NCBI GenBank assembly: GCA_039026915.1 | Contig: JBCCLJ010000009.1 | Coordinates: 1 to 64,000, forward strand | Source of the DNA: JBCCLJ01 sp039026915 | Lineage (GTDB): Bacteria; Acidobacteriota; Thermoanaerobaculia; Multivoradales; Multivoraceae | DNA length: 64,000 nucleotides | Reading direction: 5' to 3' | In this document: one piece after another, positions 33,678 to 41,889 of the stretch | Numbering within the stretch: the first letter of the stretch is position 1 | How the letters are laid out: the number at the start of each line of letters is the position of its first letter | Notes under the pieces: generated by a model | Told to the model about the DNA's origin: nothing | Databases searched by the model: none | What the model saw: the letters and a program-made list of their open reading frames with translations, nothing else | Made by a program: the position numbers and the translations under genes

Positions 33678-34757
33678 ATGAGCCTTCTTCTCTACAGCTT
33701 CCTTGGACTCGTCGCCGTCGGACTCCTGTGGTTCGCCGTCGAGAAGAGACGCCGGCGGATCCGGCCGATCACCGGCGGCATCGACCGTTCGACGACGCTT
33801 CCGCACACCGAGGCGGTCGAGCTGTACAGCAACAGCTTCTCGCACTGCTCACGCAAGGTTCGTCTGGTGCTCGCGGAGCTCGGGATCGAAGCCAAGCATC
33901 ATTCGATCGACCTGATCGAGACGGGTTGGTACCAGACCATCAGCGCCGAGTATCTGAAGGTGAACCCCTCGGGCCTCGTTCCGACGCTCGTCCATCAGGG
34001 GCATCCGGTCTTCGAGTCCGACGACATCCTCACCTACGCCCAGTCCATCGCCGACGCCGACGCGCCACAGCTGGTGCCCGCCGACGAGCGTCGCGAGGCA
34101 GAGATGCAGGAGTGGCTGCACTTCTGCGCGATCGTCAGCGCCGATCTGATGGGCGGCATGAAGGAGCGAGCGGGCGCTTGTATTCCCGGCCTGACGATGC
34201 CCCTCTTCATCACCAGCATCCGATACATCCACCTGCGCCGGATCCTCGTCGGCTTTCTCTTCCACCACACCGTCAAGAGCCCCACACTCTTCTTCACTTT
34301 CAAGGTGCTCGGCCTCCGGCGAATGATGCGAGTCAGCAAGCTCCGAGAGCTGGTCCATGCGAGTCGCGACGCGATGCGCACGCACCTCGACACGATCGAC
34401 CGCTCGCTGGCCGAGCACGGCAAGCCGTGGATTCTGGGAGAGTCCTACAGCCTGGCCGACGTCTCGATCAGCTGCATGCTTCTTCGGCTCGAAGAAACGG
34501 GCTGGCTACGTTGGTTTCACGCATCGGCCAGCCTCCCTCACCTGAGCGCCTACTACGATCGTCTGAAGGCACGCTCGGCATGGAAAGAAGCGATCGAAGC
34601 CCACGCCCACCCGATCGTCACGCAGGCAAGGAACGACCTCGAGCAGATCGTCGAGACGGATCCCGAGCTCGCGGAGGTCGTCTACGGCCCACTCACGCGC
34701 TCGGAAGCGCCGGGGCTCGATGTGCCGCAACAGAGTGCTGCGACCGCATCGAGCTGA
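33678..34757 (+). CDS. Membrane-anchored glutathione S-transferase-like protein
   Basis: 359 residues. An N-terminal membrane helix (LLLYSFLGLVAVGLLWFAVEKRRRR) precedes a GST N-domain: VELYSNSFSHCSRKVRLVLAELGIE, with a Ser/Cys pair where the catalytic residue lies, then VNPSGLVPTLVHQGHPVFESDDILTYA (cis-Pro and E-S-x-x-I glutathione sites). The C-domain is enlarged by a hydrophobic loop, and ILGESYSLADVSISCML is the usual GST core motif. The layout resembles eukaryotic GDAP1-like GSTs. Cotranscription with the preceding CMD gene is likely. Confidence 0.85.
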   Translation: MSLLLYSFLGLVAVGLLWFAVEKRRRRIRPITGGIDRSTTLPHTEAVELYSNSFSHCSRKVRLVLAELGIEAKHHSIDLIETGWYQTISAEYLKVNPSGLVPTLVHQGHPVFESDDILTYAQSIADADAPQLVPADERREAEMQEWLHFCAIVSADLMGGMKERAGACIPGLTMPLFITSIRYIHLRRILVGFLFHHTVKSPTLFFTFKVLGLRRMMRVSKLRELVHASRDAMRTHLDTIDRSLAEHGKPWILGESYSLADVSISCMLLRLEETGWLRWFHASASLPHLSAYYDRLKARSAWKEAIEAHAHPIVTQARNDLEQIVETDPELAEVVYGPLTRSEAPGLDVPQQSAATASS

Positions 34758-34767
34758 AGCAGCCGTC

Positions 34768-35646
34768 TCAGCCCGAAGCCAGCCGCTCCAGCTTCTCCGG
34801 GTTCCGGACGAAGTAGAGGCGGGTGACGAGTCCGTCCACCGTGTCGATCAGAACGCACTGATCGAGCGCCCGGTCGACGTCGATCAGAAGCCCCGGTCGA
34901 CCGTTGATCGACGCAGCGCGAACGCTGATCTCAGCGCCATCTGCCTGCTGCTTCCGAGCGATGCCGAAGACGAAGCGCGTCACCTTGTCTCGACCGTAGA
35001 TCGGGTTGAGCGCCGCGAGAACCTTGCCACCCCCGTCAGAGAGTGCGATCGCCTCCTCGGCCAGGAGCCCTGAGAACGTCTCGACGTCGCCCGTCATCAC
35101 GGCCGCCACGAAACCCTCGAGGAGCCTCCGATGCTCGGCCGCGTCCACCTCGGTCGTGCGCTCCTCACTACGGACCGCGAGGCGCGCCCGCGACACCAGC
35201 TTCCGACAGGTCGCTTCCTTCCGCTCCAGCACCGCGGCGATCTCGCTGTAGGAGGCGTCGAAGACGTCGTGCAGGAGAAAGGCGGCTCTCTCCGCCGGAC
35301 TCAGGCGCTCCAGCGAGAGCAGCAGAGCGTAGGAGAGATCCTCGGCGAGCTGGGCGGTCGTGTGCGGAGACAGCTCCGCAGCGTCCGTCACCGGCTCGGG
35401 TAGCCAGGGGCCGACGTAGACCTCGCGCTGTGCTCGAGCCGACTTCAATCGGTCGAGACAGAGGCGCGTGGTCACCCGCACCAGAAAGGCCTCTGCGTTC
35501 TCGATCTCTTCGGATTCCAGGACCCGCCAGCGGAGCCATGCGTCCTGGACGACGTCCTCTGCCTCGCCCCGAGCTCCGAGCATCCGGTAGGCGAGTCCCG
35601 TGAGTCGACCGCGATGCTCTTCGAAGAGCTCCGTCTGGCGATCCAT
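34768..35646 (-). CDS. ECF41-family sigma factor (SigJ-like) with C-terminal SnoaL-like domain
   Basis: 292 residues. The sigma-2 and sigma-4 regions (RLTGLAYRMLGARGEAEDVVQDAWLRW; LSPAERAAFLLHDVFDASYSEIAAVLERKEATCRKLVSRAR) are followed by an NTF2/SnoaL-like C-terminal domain. Two ECF41 signatures are present: WLPEP (81-85) in the linker and DGGGK (204-208) in the C-terminal domain. In ECF41 proteins this domain replaces an anti-sigma factor and controls activity in cis. Last gene of a three-gene operon with a CMD protein, the usual ECF41 partner. The start at 35646 is 5 bp after the CMD stop. Confidence 0.93.
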   Translation of the reverse strand: MDRQTELFEEHRGRLTGLAYRMLGARGEAEDVVQDAWLRWRVLESEEIENAEAFLVRVTTRLCLDRLKSARAQREVYVGPWLPEPVTDAAELSPHTTAQLAEDLSYALLLSLERLSPAERAAFLLHDVFDASYSEIAAVLERKEATCRKLVSRARLAVRSEERTTEVDAAEHRRLLEGFVAAVMTGDVETFSGLLAEEAIALSDGGGKVLAALNPIYGRDKVTRFVFGIARKQQADGAEISVRAASINGRPGLLIDVDRALDQCVLIDTVDGLVTRLYFVRNPEKLERLASG

Positions 35647-35651
35647 CGAGC

Positions 35652-36224
35652 TCAGGCCTCGGCAGCGGCGACGTCCCAGGCAGCCGGCGGCCTGGAGACC
35701 TCGACGGCCCGGGTGTCCACCCGTACGCGCCGGCACAGCTCTCCGTATCCCATGCCGGTCTTCACCACCGGATAGACCTGCGCCGTCGCGAACGCGAGCG
35801 ACAGTTCGACGACGGCTGCCTCGCCCCACAGCGCACGAGCCCGGTCCCGCGCTGCGGCGAGTGCGTCCCGATCACTCGCCAGCGCGCGAGCGAACGCGGC
35901 TCCGACCCGGGCCGGCTCGTCGAGGACGCTGCCGCGATCCTCCAGCACGGCGGCGATCTGTTCGTCCGGCATGCCCGCTTCCCGCGCCATCTCGACGCAC
36001 AGCTGCGTGCAGGGGCCGCAGTCGGCGCTCGCGGCCGCGATCAGCGTGGTTGCGAAGTAGGCATCGAGCGGGACTGCCGACCGATGGCTCGATACCGCCT
36101 GCAGACGCCCAAACTTGAAGAAAGCTGCGGGCGACTCGGCCAACATGGCCTCCATGTAGCTGACGTCGTAGCTGTATCTCCTGGAAAACCGAGCCAGAAA
36201 CTTCCTTGCGATCCACTGCTTCAT
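35652..36224 (-). CDS. CMD/AhpD-like protein, ECF41 partner
   Basis: 190 residues. The CMD-like core has ATTLIAAASADCGPCTQLCVEMAREAGM: a C-x-x-C pair plus a third Cys, in the position of the AhpD redox disulfide, though the usual following His is not evident. Known ECF41 operons pair the sigma factor with a carboxymuconolactone decarboxylase-like, oxidoreductase or epimerase gene, and this one is in that place. Its start overlaps the stop of the upstream membrane-protein gene by 4 bp. May handle a peroxide or electrophile that triggers the system. Confidence 0.87.
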   Translation of the reverse strand: MKQWIARKFLARFSRRYSYDVSYMEAMLAESPAAFFKFGRLQAVSSHRSAVPLDAYFATTLIAAASADCGPCTQLCVEMAREAGMPDEQIAAVLEDRGSVLDEPARVGAAFARALASDRDALAAARDRARALWGEAAVVELSLAFATAQVYPVVKTGMGYGELCRRVRVDTRAVEVSRPPAAWDVAAAEA

Positions 36225-36634
36225 TGCACGTCCTCACGTATCGGTGTCGCATCCGACAGCGGCGACGGCCAGGTCAGAGCTACGGCCAGAAGCGCCGGCA
36301 GCACGATCGCCGTGAGCTCGAACGCCACGAGGTGGCTTCGACCCACGATCAGGCCCCAGACGTGCAGTCCGGCGTGGAGCGCCGGAAACGCAGCTCCCGC
36401 CAAACCGACGCTGCGCCACGCACCGCGGAGAGCGGCCGCAAACAAAGCGAGTGCCGAAGAGACGAAGGCCAGGCCCACGTCCCACACGAGGTGGGAGTTG
36501 AAGGACCCGGTCTGCGCAACTCCCGGCGTCGCCTCGAACCACGATCGAGCGTCGATCAGCATCGGCAGCCCGTTGACGAAGCAGAAGAGGCCCAGCAGCC
36601 CGACCAGAACTCTTCGCGCCTTCTCTCTTGTCAT
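36221..36634 (-). CDS. Small integral membrane protein in the ECF41 operon
   Basis: 137 residues with about four membrane helices (VLVGLLGLFCFVNGLPMLI; LVWDVGLAFVSSALALFAAAL; LAGAAFPALHAGLHVWGLIVG; FELTAIVLPALLAVALTW). First gene of the operon with the CMD protein and the ECF41 sigma factor. An in-frame ATG at 36673 could add 13 residues and has a GAGGG site; I kept 36634 as the more hydrophobic N-terminus. Family not recognised. Confidence 0.75.
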   Translation of the reverse strand: MTREKARRVLVGLLGLFCFVNGLPMLIDARSWFEATPGVAQTGSFNSHLVWDVGLAFVSSALALFAAALRGAWRSVGLAGAAFPALHAGLHVWGLIVGRSHLVAFELTAIVLPALLAVALTWPSPLSDATPIREDVQ

Positions 36635-36691
36635 GGCTCGCCAGCCTTTCGCTGTCGTCGAGAACACCCCCATGGCGCCCTCTGCACCTCA

Positions 36692-36718
36692 GACGAGGTA
36701 CCTCCTCTGTCTGTGACC
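36692..36718 (-). promoter_or_regulatory. Predicted ECF41 promoter
   Basis: On the minus strand: GGTCACA (36718-36712), 16 bp spacer, CGTC (36695-36692). The ECF41 consensus I recall is TGTCACA with CGTC at this spacing; only one base of the -35 differs. It sits 58 bp before the ATG at 36634, which points to autoregulation by the last gene of the operon. Confidence 0.65.
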
Positions 36719-36747
36719 GGTGACGACGACTTTGTTCGAACGAGCCT

Positions 36748-38043
36748 TCAGCCTTCGTCCTTGACGACGACGCCGTCCTTCATGACGAACGAGACGCTTT
36801 CGATGTTCTGCATGCGCTCGATCGGGCTCTCGGGCGAGGCCACGAGGTCCGCCTTCTTGCCCGGTTTCAGGCTGCCGAGCTCTTCTTCGAGACCCAGCAT
36901 CATCGCGCTGTGGAGGGTGCCAGCGCGCAGAACTTCCCAGGGGTCACGCACTCGCTTGGCGAGCGCCGTGAATTCGCGAATCGCCTGCTCCATGGGAAAG
37001 ATGGGGTCCGAGCCGATGACCAGGAGCACGCCGGCCTGCTCGGCGTTGGCGATCGAGCGGGCGTGAAACTTGGAGACCCGCTTCGCCTTCATGAGGTTGT
37101 TCTCCGAGATCCCTCCGGTGGCTCCGCGCTCCAGGATCCAGTCGACGACGTAGACGGTGGGCACGTAGAAGGTCCCCTTCTCCGCCATCAGAGCGGCCGT
37201 CTCCGCCGTCATGATCGTTCCGTGCTCGACGGAATCGAAGCCCGCTTCGACGGCGCCGCGAATACCGGCGTCACCGTGAGCGTGAGCCGTGATCTTCTTG
37301 CCGTGCCGATGGGTCTCTTCGGCAAAGGCGCGAAACTCCTCCGCGGTGTAGGCGGCCACCTCGGGGTCATCGTTCTGCGACATCACGCCACCCGAGGCCA
37401 TGACCTTGATCCAGTCGGCGCCGTACTTGATCTCTTCGCGGACGGCGCGACGCACCTCGTCGACGCCGTCGGCGATCTTCGGCCCGAGAACCGGATGCGG
37501 GAGATCCGGAGAGTAGCTGTTGAAGTCGCCGTGACCTCCGACCGGTGAGATCGCGTATGGAGCGACGAGCATTCGAGGCCCTGTGAACCAACCGCGATCG
37601 ATGGCATTACGAAGCTCGATTCCGGCGTAGTGGTAATCCATGTCGCCGGGCACGCGCACCGTCGTGAATCCGAGTCCGAGAAGCGTCTCGAGATTGCGAA
37701 GCCCCATCAGCGCGTTGTAGGCACTCGACTGGGTTGGAGCGCTCTGGTCGACCGTCTTGCCGAGCGTATCGATGAAGAGGTGCGTGTGGGTATCCATCAA
37801 GCCCGGCATGCAGACCCGGTTTCCCAGATCGATGACGGTCGCTCCATCCGGGACGTCCAGCGAAGAGCCGACCGCCTCGATTCGGTCGCCGCGAACGAGC
37901 ACCGAGACGTTCTTCCGCACGACGCGCTCTTCGACATCCAGGAGTCGGCCGCAGCGGACCTCCGTCGCTGGCTCCTCTTGGGCCGTGAGAGTCGAAGAGA
38001 GGACGAAGAGGGCGATGACGGCTCTGCAACCGAGAGTGAACAC
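36748..38043 (-). CDS. Amidohydrolase (imidazolonepropionase/prolidase-like), exported
   Basis: 431 residues from GTG 38043, chosen because AAGGAG lies 8 bp upstream and a signal peptide follows (CRAVIALFVLSSTLTAQ). VIDLGNRVCMPGLMDTHTHL has the H-x-H metal motif; IKVMASGGVMS is in the place of the carboxylated-Lys/bridging segment; ITAHAHGDAGI and DSVEHGTIM give the next two His ligands, and VIGSDPIF the catalytic Asp. This is the subgroup of Xaa-Pro/Xaa-Arg dipeptidase-like and aryldialkyl-type amidohydrolases. Substrate unknown; periplasmic. Confidence 0.87.
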   Translation of the reverse strand: MFTLGCRAVIALFVLSSTLTAQEEPATEVRCGRLLDVEERVVRKNVSVLVRGDRIEAVGSSLDVPDGATVIDLGNRVCMPGLMDTHTHLFIDTLGKTVDQSAPTQSSAYNALMGLRNLETLLGLGFTTVRVPGDMDYHYAGIELRNAIDRGWFTGPRMLVAPYAISPVGGHGDFNSYSPDLPHPVLGPKIADGVDEVRRAVREEIKYGADWIKVMASGGVMSQNDDPEVAAYTAEEFRAFAEETHRHGKKITAHAHGDAGIRGAVEAGFDSVEHGTIMTAETAALMAEKGTFYVPTVYVVDWILERGATGGISENNLMKAKRVSKFHARSIANAEQAGVLLVIGSDPIFPMEQAIREFTALAKRVRDPWEVLRAGTLHSAMMLGLEEELGSLKPGKKADLVASPESPIERMQNIESVSFVMKDGVVVKDEG

Positions 38044-38116
38044 GTTCCAGAACTCCTTGCTTGTTGGGGCGGTGGCCAAACTGTAGCAATGGCTGCCCTG
38101 GCAGGAGAGCCGGGCG

Positions 38117-39826
38117 CTAAGCGGCGCCATGACGATCGACGAGCTCTTCGACGTCCCTGAGACGGAAGGGCTTGGTGAGAAAGACGTCGGGCCGGACGCC
38201 GCGCTCCCCCATGACGGACTCTTCGGCAAAGCCGCTGCAGATGGCGGTCAGCGTGTCGTCACCGGCCGCTCGCAGTTCTTCGAGCAGCTCGAGGCCGGTC
38301 TTCTCCGGCATCGAGTAGTCGAGAAGATAGAGATCGAAGGAGCTCTCCGCGCCGATGCGCTCGAGGGCTTCCGCCGCCGAGGACGCCGTCACCACCTCGA
38401 AGCCTCCGCGCTCGAGAAGTGTCGAGAGGCTGTGCCGGATCGGCTCTTCGTCGTCGACGAGCAGAACGCGGTAGCGGTTCGCAGGATCGCGCAGCTCGGC
38501 GGATGAGTGCACAGCACCCGTCGGGGGGTCCGACTCCGGAAGCACGATCTGGATTCGCGTTCCGGCGCCCGGAGTTGTCTGGCAGCGCATCACACCGCCA
38601 AAGCCCCGCACCAGCCCGAAGGTGGTCGCCAGGCCAAAGCCGTGCCCCGTCGTCTTCGTCGTGAAGTAGGGGTCGAATGCCCTCTCGAGAACCTCGGACG
38701 ACATCCCCGACCCGTTGTCCTGAACCTCGAGGAAGACTCCCGCGCCCTCGAACGGCTCGCCGAAGACGCGCCAGACACCGAGAGTCTCCAGAACGCACGA
38801 GTCCGCGGTCACGCGCAGTCGCCCCCCCGACTCGGGCAGCGCGTCCAGTGCGTTGTTGACGAGATTGGTCAGGCACTGGTGCAGAGCGCTCGAGTTGGCG
38901 CGCACGTACACCTCTTCTTCGGGGAGGATGAAATCGACGGCGATGTGCTTCGGGATGCCGGCGGTCAACAGCGGTCGCACCTCTTCGAAGAGGCTGACGA
39001 GGCCGAGCGCCGATTGCTCCGCCTGAGTCCGGCCTGCGTAAGCGAGCATCTGCCGGCAGATGCCCGCCAGCCGAGCGGTCGCCGCCTGGATGTGGCGAAT
39101 CTCCTCCGGCTCGTCGCCCCCGTCCGCGATCAGCTCCGAAAAAGCGCTGATCGACTGCAGCTGGTTGTTGAAGCCGTGCGCGACGCCCGCAGCAAGCAGG
39201 CCGAGGCCCTCCATCTTCTGCGCATGAACCAGCTGCTTCTCGGATGCAACACGGAGGGAGCGCTGCTCCTCGAGTTCAGCGATCTTCTCCGTCAGCTCTT
39301 CTTCCGCTTCCGCGGAGCTGCGCAGCAGCCCCTCGACGCCCGCGCGGGCGATCAGGCCGAAAACGGGCCCGAGGATCGCGACGTGGAGCGTATTGAGATC
39401 GAGGGTGTAGCCGCTGGCGCTTCGGGCGATCACCAGGCCGAGAAGCGCGAGCGACACATACAGCGCGTAGGAGCGCCAGCTCACGAAACAGAGGGCTCCG
39501 ACCATCATCAGAGCCGCCGGTGAGACCGCAGGATCATCCTCGATGAAGAGGGCGGCCATCCACGTAGCTGCCGAAGCTCCCAGCATCACATAGAGCGAAA
39601 GCGCGTCCATCTGCACGGCGGTCCGAACCCGACGAATCGCCGGGATCACGAGAAGGAAACTCAGCCCGTAGATCAGCAGATAAGTGCCGTGCAGCTTCGG
39701 ACGGCCCGGATAGGTCGTCCAGATCACGACCGCCGCGACGACACAGGCGATCGTTCCCAGCGGCAAGCTGCTGAGCATCCAGCGCCGTGCCAGCACGACG
39801 CGATGAGGAAGAGCATCGGACTGCAA
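38117..39826 (-). CDS. Hybrid sensor histidine kinase / response regulator
   Basis: 569 residues. About six N-terminal membrane helices to residue 165, a short coiled coil (EAEEELTEKIAELEEQRSL), then a HisKA-like helix with H217 in AAGVAHGFNNQLQSI (the HGFNN form of the H-box), HATPase with N-box LTNLVNNALDALPE and G-boxes DNGSGM and GHGFGLATTFGLV. A C-terminal receiver domain has VDDEE, phospho-acceptor D503 in LLDYSMPEKTG and K in FLTKPFR. There is no output domain, so an unlinked partner is needed. The stimulus may be sensed within the membrane, since no large periplasmic domain exists. Confidence 0.92.
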   Translation of the reverse strand: MQSDALPHRVVLARRWMLSSLPLGTIACVVAAVVIWTTYPGRPKLHGTYLLIYGLSFLLVIPAIRRVRTAVQMDALSLYVMLGASAATWMAALFIEDDPAVSPAALMMVGALCFVSWRSYALYVSLALLGLVIARSASGYTLDLNTLHVAILGPVFGLIARAGVEGLLRSSAEAEEELTEKIAELEEQRSLRVASEKQLVHAQKMEGLGLLAAGVAHGFNNQLQSISAFSELIADGGDEPEEIRHIQAATARLAGICRQMLAYAGRTQAEQSALGLVSLFEEVRPLLTAGIPKHIAVDFILPEEEVYVRANSSALHQCLTNLVNNALDALPESGGRLRVTADSCVLETLGVWRVFGEPFEGAGVFLEVQDNGSGMSSEVLERAFDPYFTTKTTGHGFGLATTFGLVRGFGGVMRCQTTPGAGTRIQIVLPESDPPTGAVHSSAELRDPANRYRVLLVDDEEPIRHSLSTLLERGGFEVVTASSAAEALERIGAESSFDLYLLDYSMPEKTGLELLEELRAAGDDTLTAICSGFAEESVMGERGVRPDVFLTKPFRLRDVEELVDRHGAA

Positions 39827-39939
39827 ACGACATCTCCTGGCGGGCGGATGAGTATCAATCTACCGCAGCTCCGCGCCGCGAAGTGGCTTTCGCCCTTGCC
39901 TCGGCGCACCGTGAAAGCCTCGTGGAACTCTGGTAGCGC

Positions 39940-39976
39940 AAAAGCAAAGAGCCCGGATCTTGCGACCCGGGCTCTC
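39940..39976 (-). terminator. Intrinsic terminator of the CYP153 gene
   Basis: 9 bp stem AGAGCCCGG (39948-39956) with CCGGGCTCT (39967-39975). On the minus strand it is followed by TTGCTTTTGC. About 28 bp past the cytochrome stop. Confidence 0.8.
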
Positions 39977-40003
39977 AATCTGGGCTCGAGGGCTCTCGAG
40001 ACC

Positions 40004-41290
40004 TCAGGCGTGAATCCTCACGGGCAGATTCAGGTAACCCTGAACGAAGGAAGAGCGCACTCGTTCGGGCTCGCCGACGACCTCGATGTTGTCGAAGCGA
40101 GCCATGATCTCCTCCCAGAGGATCCTCAGCTGCATCTCGGCGAGACGGTTGCCCATGCAGCGATGGATGCCGAAGCCGAACGCCATGTGACGGCGCGCGT
40201 TGGGTCGATCGATGATCAGGCGATCCGCGTCTTCGAACATCTCCTCGTCGCGGTTGCCGCTGGCGTACCACATGAGGACCTTGTCCCCCTCTCGGATCTT
40301 CTGCCCACCGACCACGGTGTCCGCCACGGTGCGGCGCTTCATGTAGGCCAGCGGCGTTTGCCAACGAATCACCTCCGAGACCATGTTCGGAATGAGATCG
40401 TGATTCTCTCGGAGCTTCTGGTATTCCTCAGGGTACTGGTTGAGGGCCAGAACGCCGCCACTGATCGAGTTGCGGGTGGTGTCGTTGCCGCCGACGATCA
40501 GCAGCATGAGGTTGCCGAGGAACTCCATCGGCTCCGAATCCTTCGTCGACTCGCCGTGCGCAAGCATCGAGACGAGGTCGTTGCCCGGAGCCTTCTGCTT
40601 GCGCTCATGGAAGAGACGCGTGAAGTAGGCAAGGCACTCGAGCAGAATCCCCTGCCGCTCCTCATCGGACTCGACGAGACCACCGGGCTCGACCCGTGCC
40701 GTCGTGATGTCGGACCAGTAAGTGAGCAAGCGTCGATCCTCGAACGGAAAGTCGAACAGCGTCGCCAGCATCTGGGTGGTCAGCTCGATGGAGACCTTGT
40801 CGACCCAGTCGAACTCCTCGCCAACGGGCAGCGAGTCGAGAATGCTGCACACACGCTCGCGGATCTCGTGCTGCAGGACCTTGAGGTTCGCGGGACCGAC
40901 GACGCCCTGGACCTCCTTGCGCTGCTCGTCGTGCTTGGGCGGATCCATCGCGATGAACATGTCTGTCTTGAAGTCTTCGAGCGGGTCCTGGTAGACGATG
41001 TTCGGGTACGAGGAGAAGGCCTGATGATTACGGTCGACGGCGAGGATGTCCTCGTACTTGGTCAGGGACCAGTAGGGACCGAACTCACCGTCCGGGCAGA
41101 AGTGCACCGGCGCCTCTTTGCGCAGGCGTTCGAAGTAGCGGTACTGCCAGTGTTTCTCGAACAGCTCGGGCTGAGAGACATTGAGCTCTTCGAGCGAGTA
41201 GGAGTACGGGTCCTCGTCGATGTTCGGGACCCAAGGGTTGGCCGGCTCGGGAGCGTTGAGTTGCGTTTCCTGCGCGACGGGTTCGGTCAT
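40004..41290 (-). CDS. Cytochrome P450, CYP153-like (alkane/fatty-acid hydroxylase)
   Basis: 428 residues; ATG 41290. I-helix oxygen-binding region LIVGGNDTTRNS, ExxR motif SEVIRW, and heme loop FGFGIHRCMGNRLAEMQ with Cys378 as iron ligand. FIAMDPPKHDEQRKEVQGVVGPANL and FDWVDKVSIELTTQMLATLFDFPFEDRR are strongly like CYP153, the soluble three-component terminal alkane hydroxylases. The electron donor is encoded just upstream (ferredoxin, 98 bp away); no ferredoxin reductase gene is in the window. Likely oxidises terminal CH3 groups of alkanes, fatty acids or steroid-like side chains. Confidence 0.93.
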   Translation of the reverse strand: MTEPVAQETQLNAPEPANPWVPNIDEDPYSYSLEELNVSQPELFEKHWQYRYFERLRKEAPVHFCPDGEFGPYWSLTKYEDILAVDRNHQAFSSYPNIVYQDPLEDFKTDMFIAMDPPKHDEQRKEVQGVVGPANLKVLQHEIRERVCSILDSLPVGEEFDWVDKVSIELTTQMLATLFDFPFEDRRLLTYWSDITTARVEPGGLVESDEERQGILLECLAYFTRLFHERKQKAPGNDLVSMLAHGESTKDSEPMEFLGNLMLLIVGGNDTTRNSISGGVLALNQYPEEYQKLRENHDLIPNMVSEVIRWQTPLAYMKRRTVADTVVGGQKIREGDKVLMWYASGNRDEEMFEDADRLIIDRPNARRHMAFGFGIHRCMGNRLAEMQLRILWEEIMARFDNIEVVGEPERVRSSFVQGYLNLPVRIHA

Positions 41291-41388
41291 GTCTGGCTCC
41301 TGGTGGTCATTGGGGGACCGACGACGGCGCGGGATGGGGCCCGAACCGCGTCTCAGTTCTCGAGAGTCGTGTCTTTGGAGGTCGAGGC

Positions 41389-41709
41389 TTACATCTGAAA
41401 CTCGGGCACGCGTACGACGAGGCCTTCGAGCTCCTCGCTGACCTCGATCTGGCAGCTCAGACGCGAGCCTTCCTTGCGGTCTTCGTTGAGGCTCAGCATG
41501 TCCTCTTCCATGTCGCTCGGCTCTCCGACCTTGCCGCGGTATGCCTCTTCGACCCAGACGTGGCAGGTCGCGCACGAACAGCTGCCACCGCAGTCGGCGT
41601 CGATGCCTGGAACGTTGTTGTCGAGAGCGGCATCCATGACCGAGGAGCCGGCGTCGGCGGTCACTTCGAATTCCTGGTCGTCGTGGGTAATGAACTTGAT
41701 CTTCGGCAC
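41389..41709 (-). CDS. 2Fe-2S ferredoxin (adrenodoxin type), CYP153 partner
   Basis: 106 residues, GTG start with AGAGGAA 7 bp before it. Cluster ligands are C40, C46, C49 (DADCGGSCSCATCHVWV) and C86 (SRLSCQIEV), the adrenodoxin/putidaredoxin pattern. It passes electrons from an NAD(P)H ferredoxin reductase to the P450 encoded next. First gene of the pair; a 20 bp palindrome lies 130 bp upstream. Confidence 0.93.
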   Translation of the reverse strand: MPKIKFITHDDQEFEVTADAGSSVMDAALDNNVPGIDADCGGSCSCATCHVWVEEAYRGKVGEPSDMEEDMLSLNEDRKEGSRLSCQIEVSEELEGLVVRVPEFQM

Positions 41710-41838
41710 GCTGAGTTCCTCTAGTGCAGGAAGAGACGACGGTGTCGTGACGTCTGTGTTGATTGGGATTCCGAAGCCCTTTGGCCTCGCTTCCGCTCCC
41801 CGTGAGTCTGGGGTAATCGGGTCTTTTGATCCTATCTC

Positions 41839-41858
41839 AATCGGCCGATCGGCCGATT
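41839..41858. promoter_or_regulatory. Perfect 20 bp palindrome upstream of ferredoxin-CYP153
   Basis: AATCGGCCGATCGGCCGATT is fully self-complementary and is built of two overlapping ATCGGCCGAT units. It is 130 bp before the ferredoxin GTG and directly before TTGAGA on the minus strand, a weak -35 candidate. It could be a repressor or activator site for the P450 pair. Confidence 0.6.
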
Positions 41859-41889
41859 CGGGTGGTCGCGCTCGATTCCGAACCTTCTC

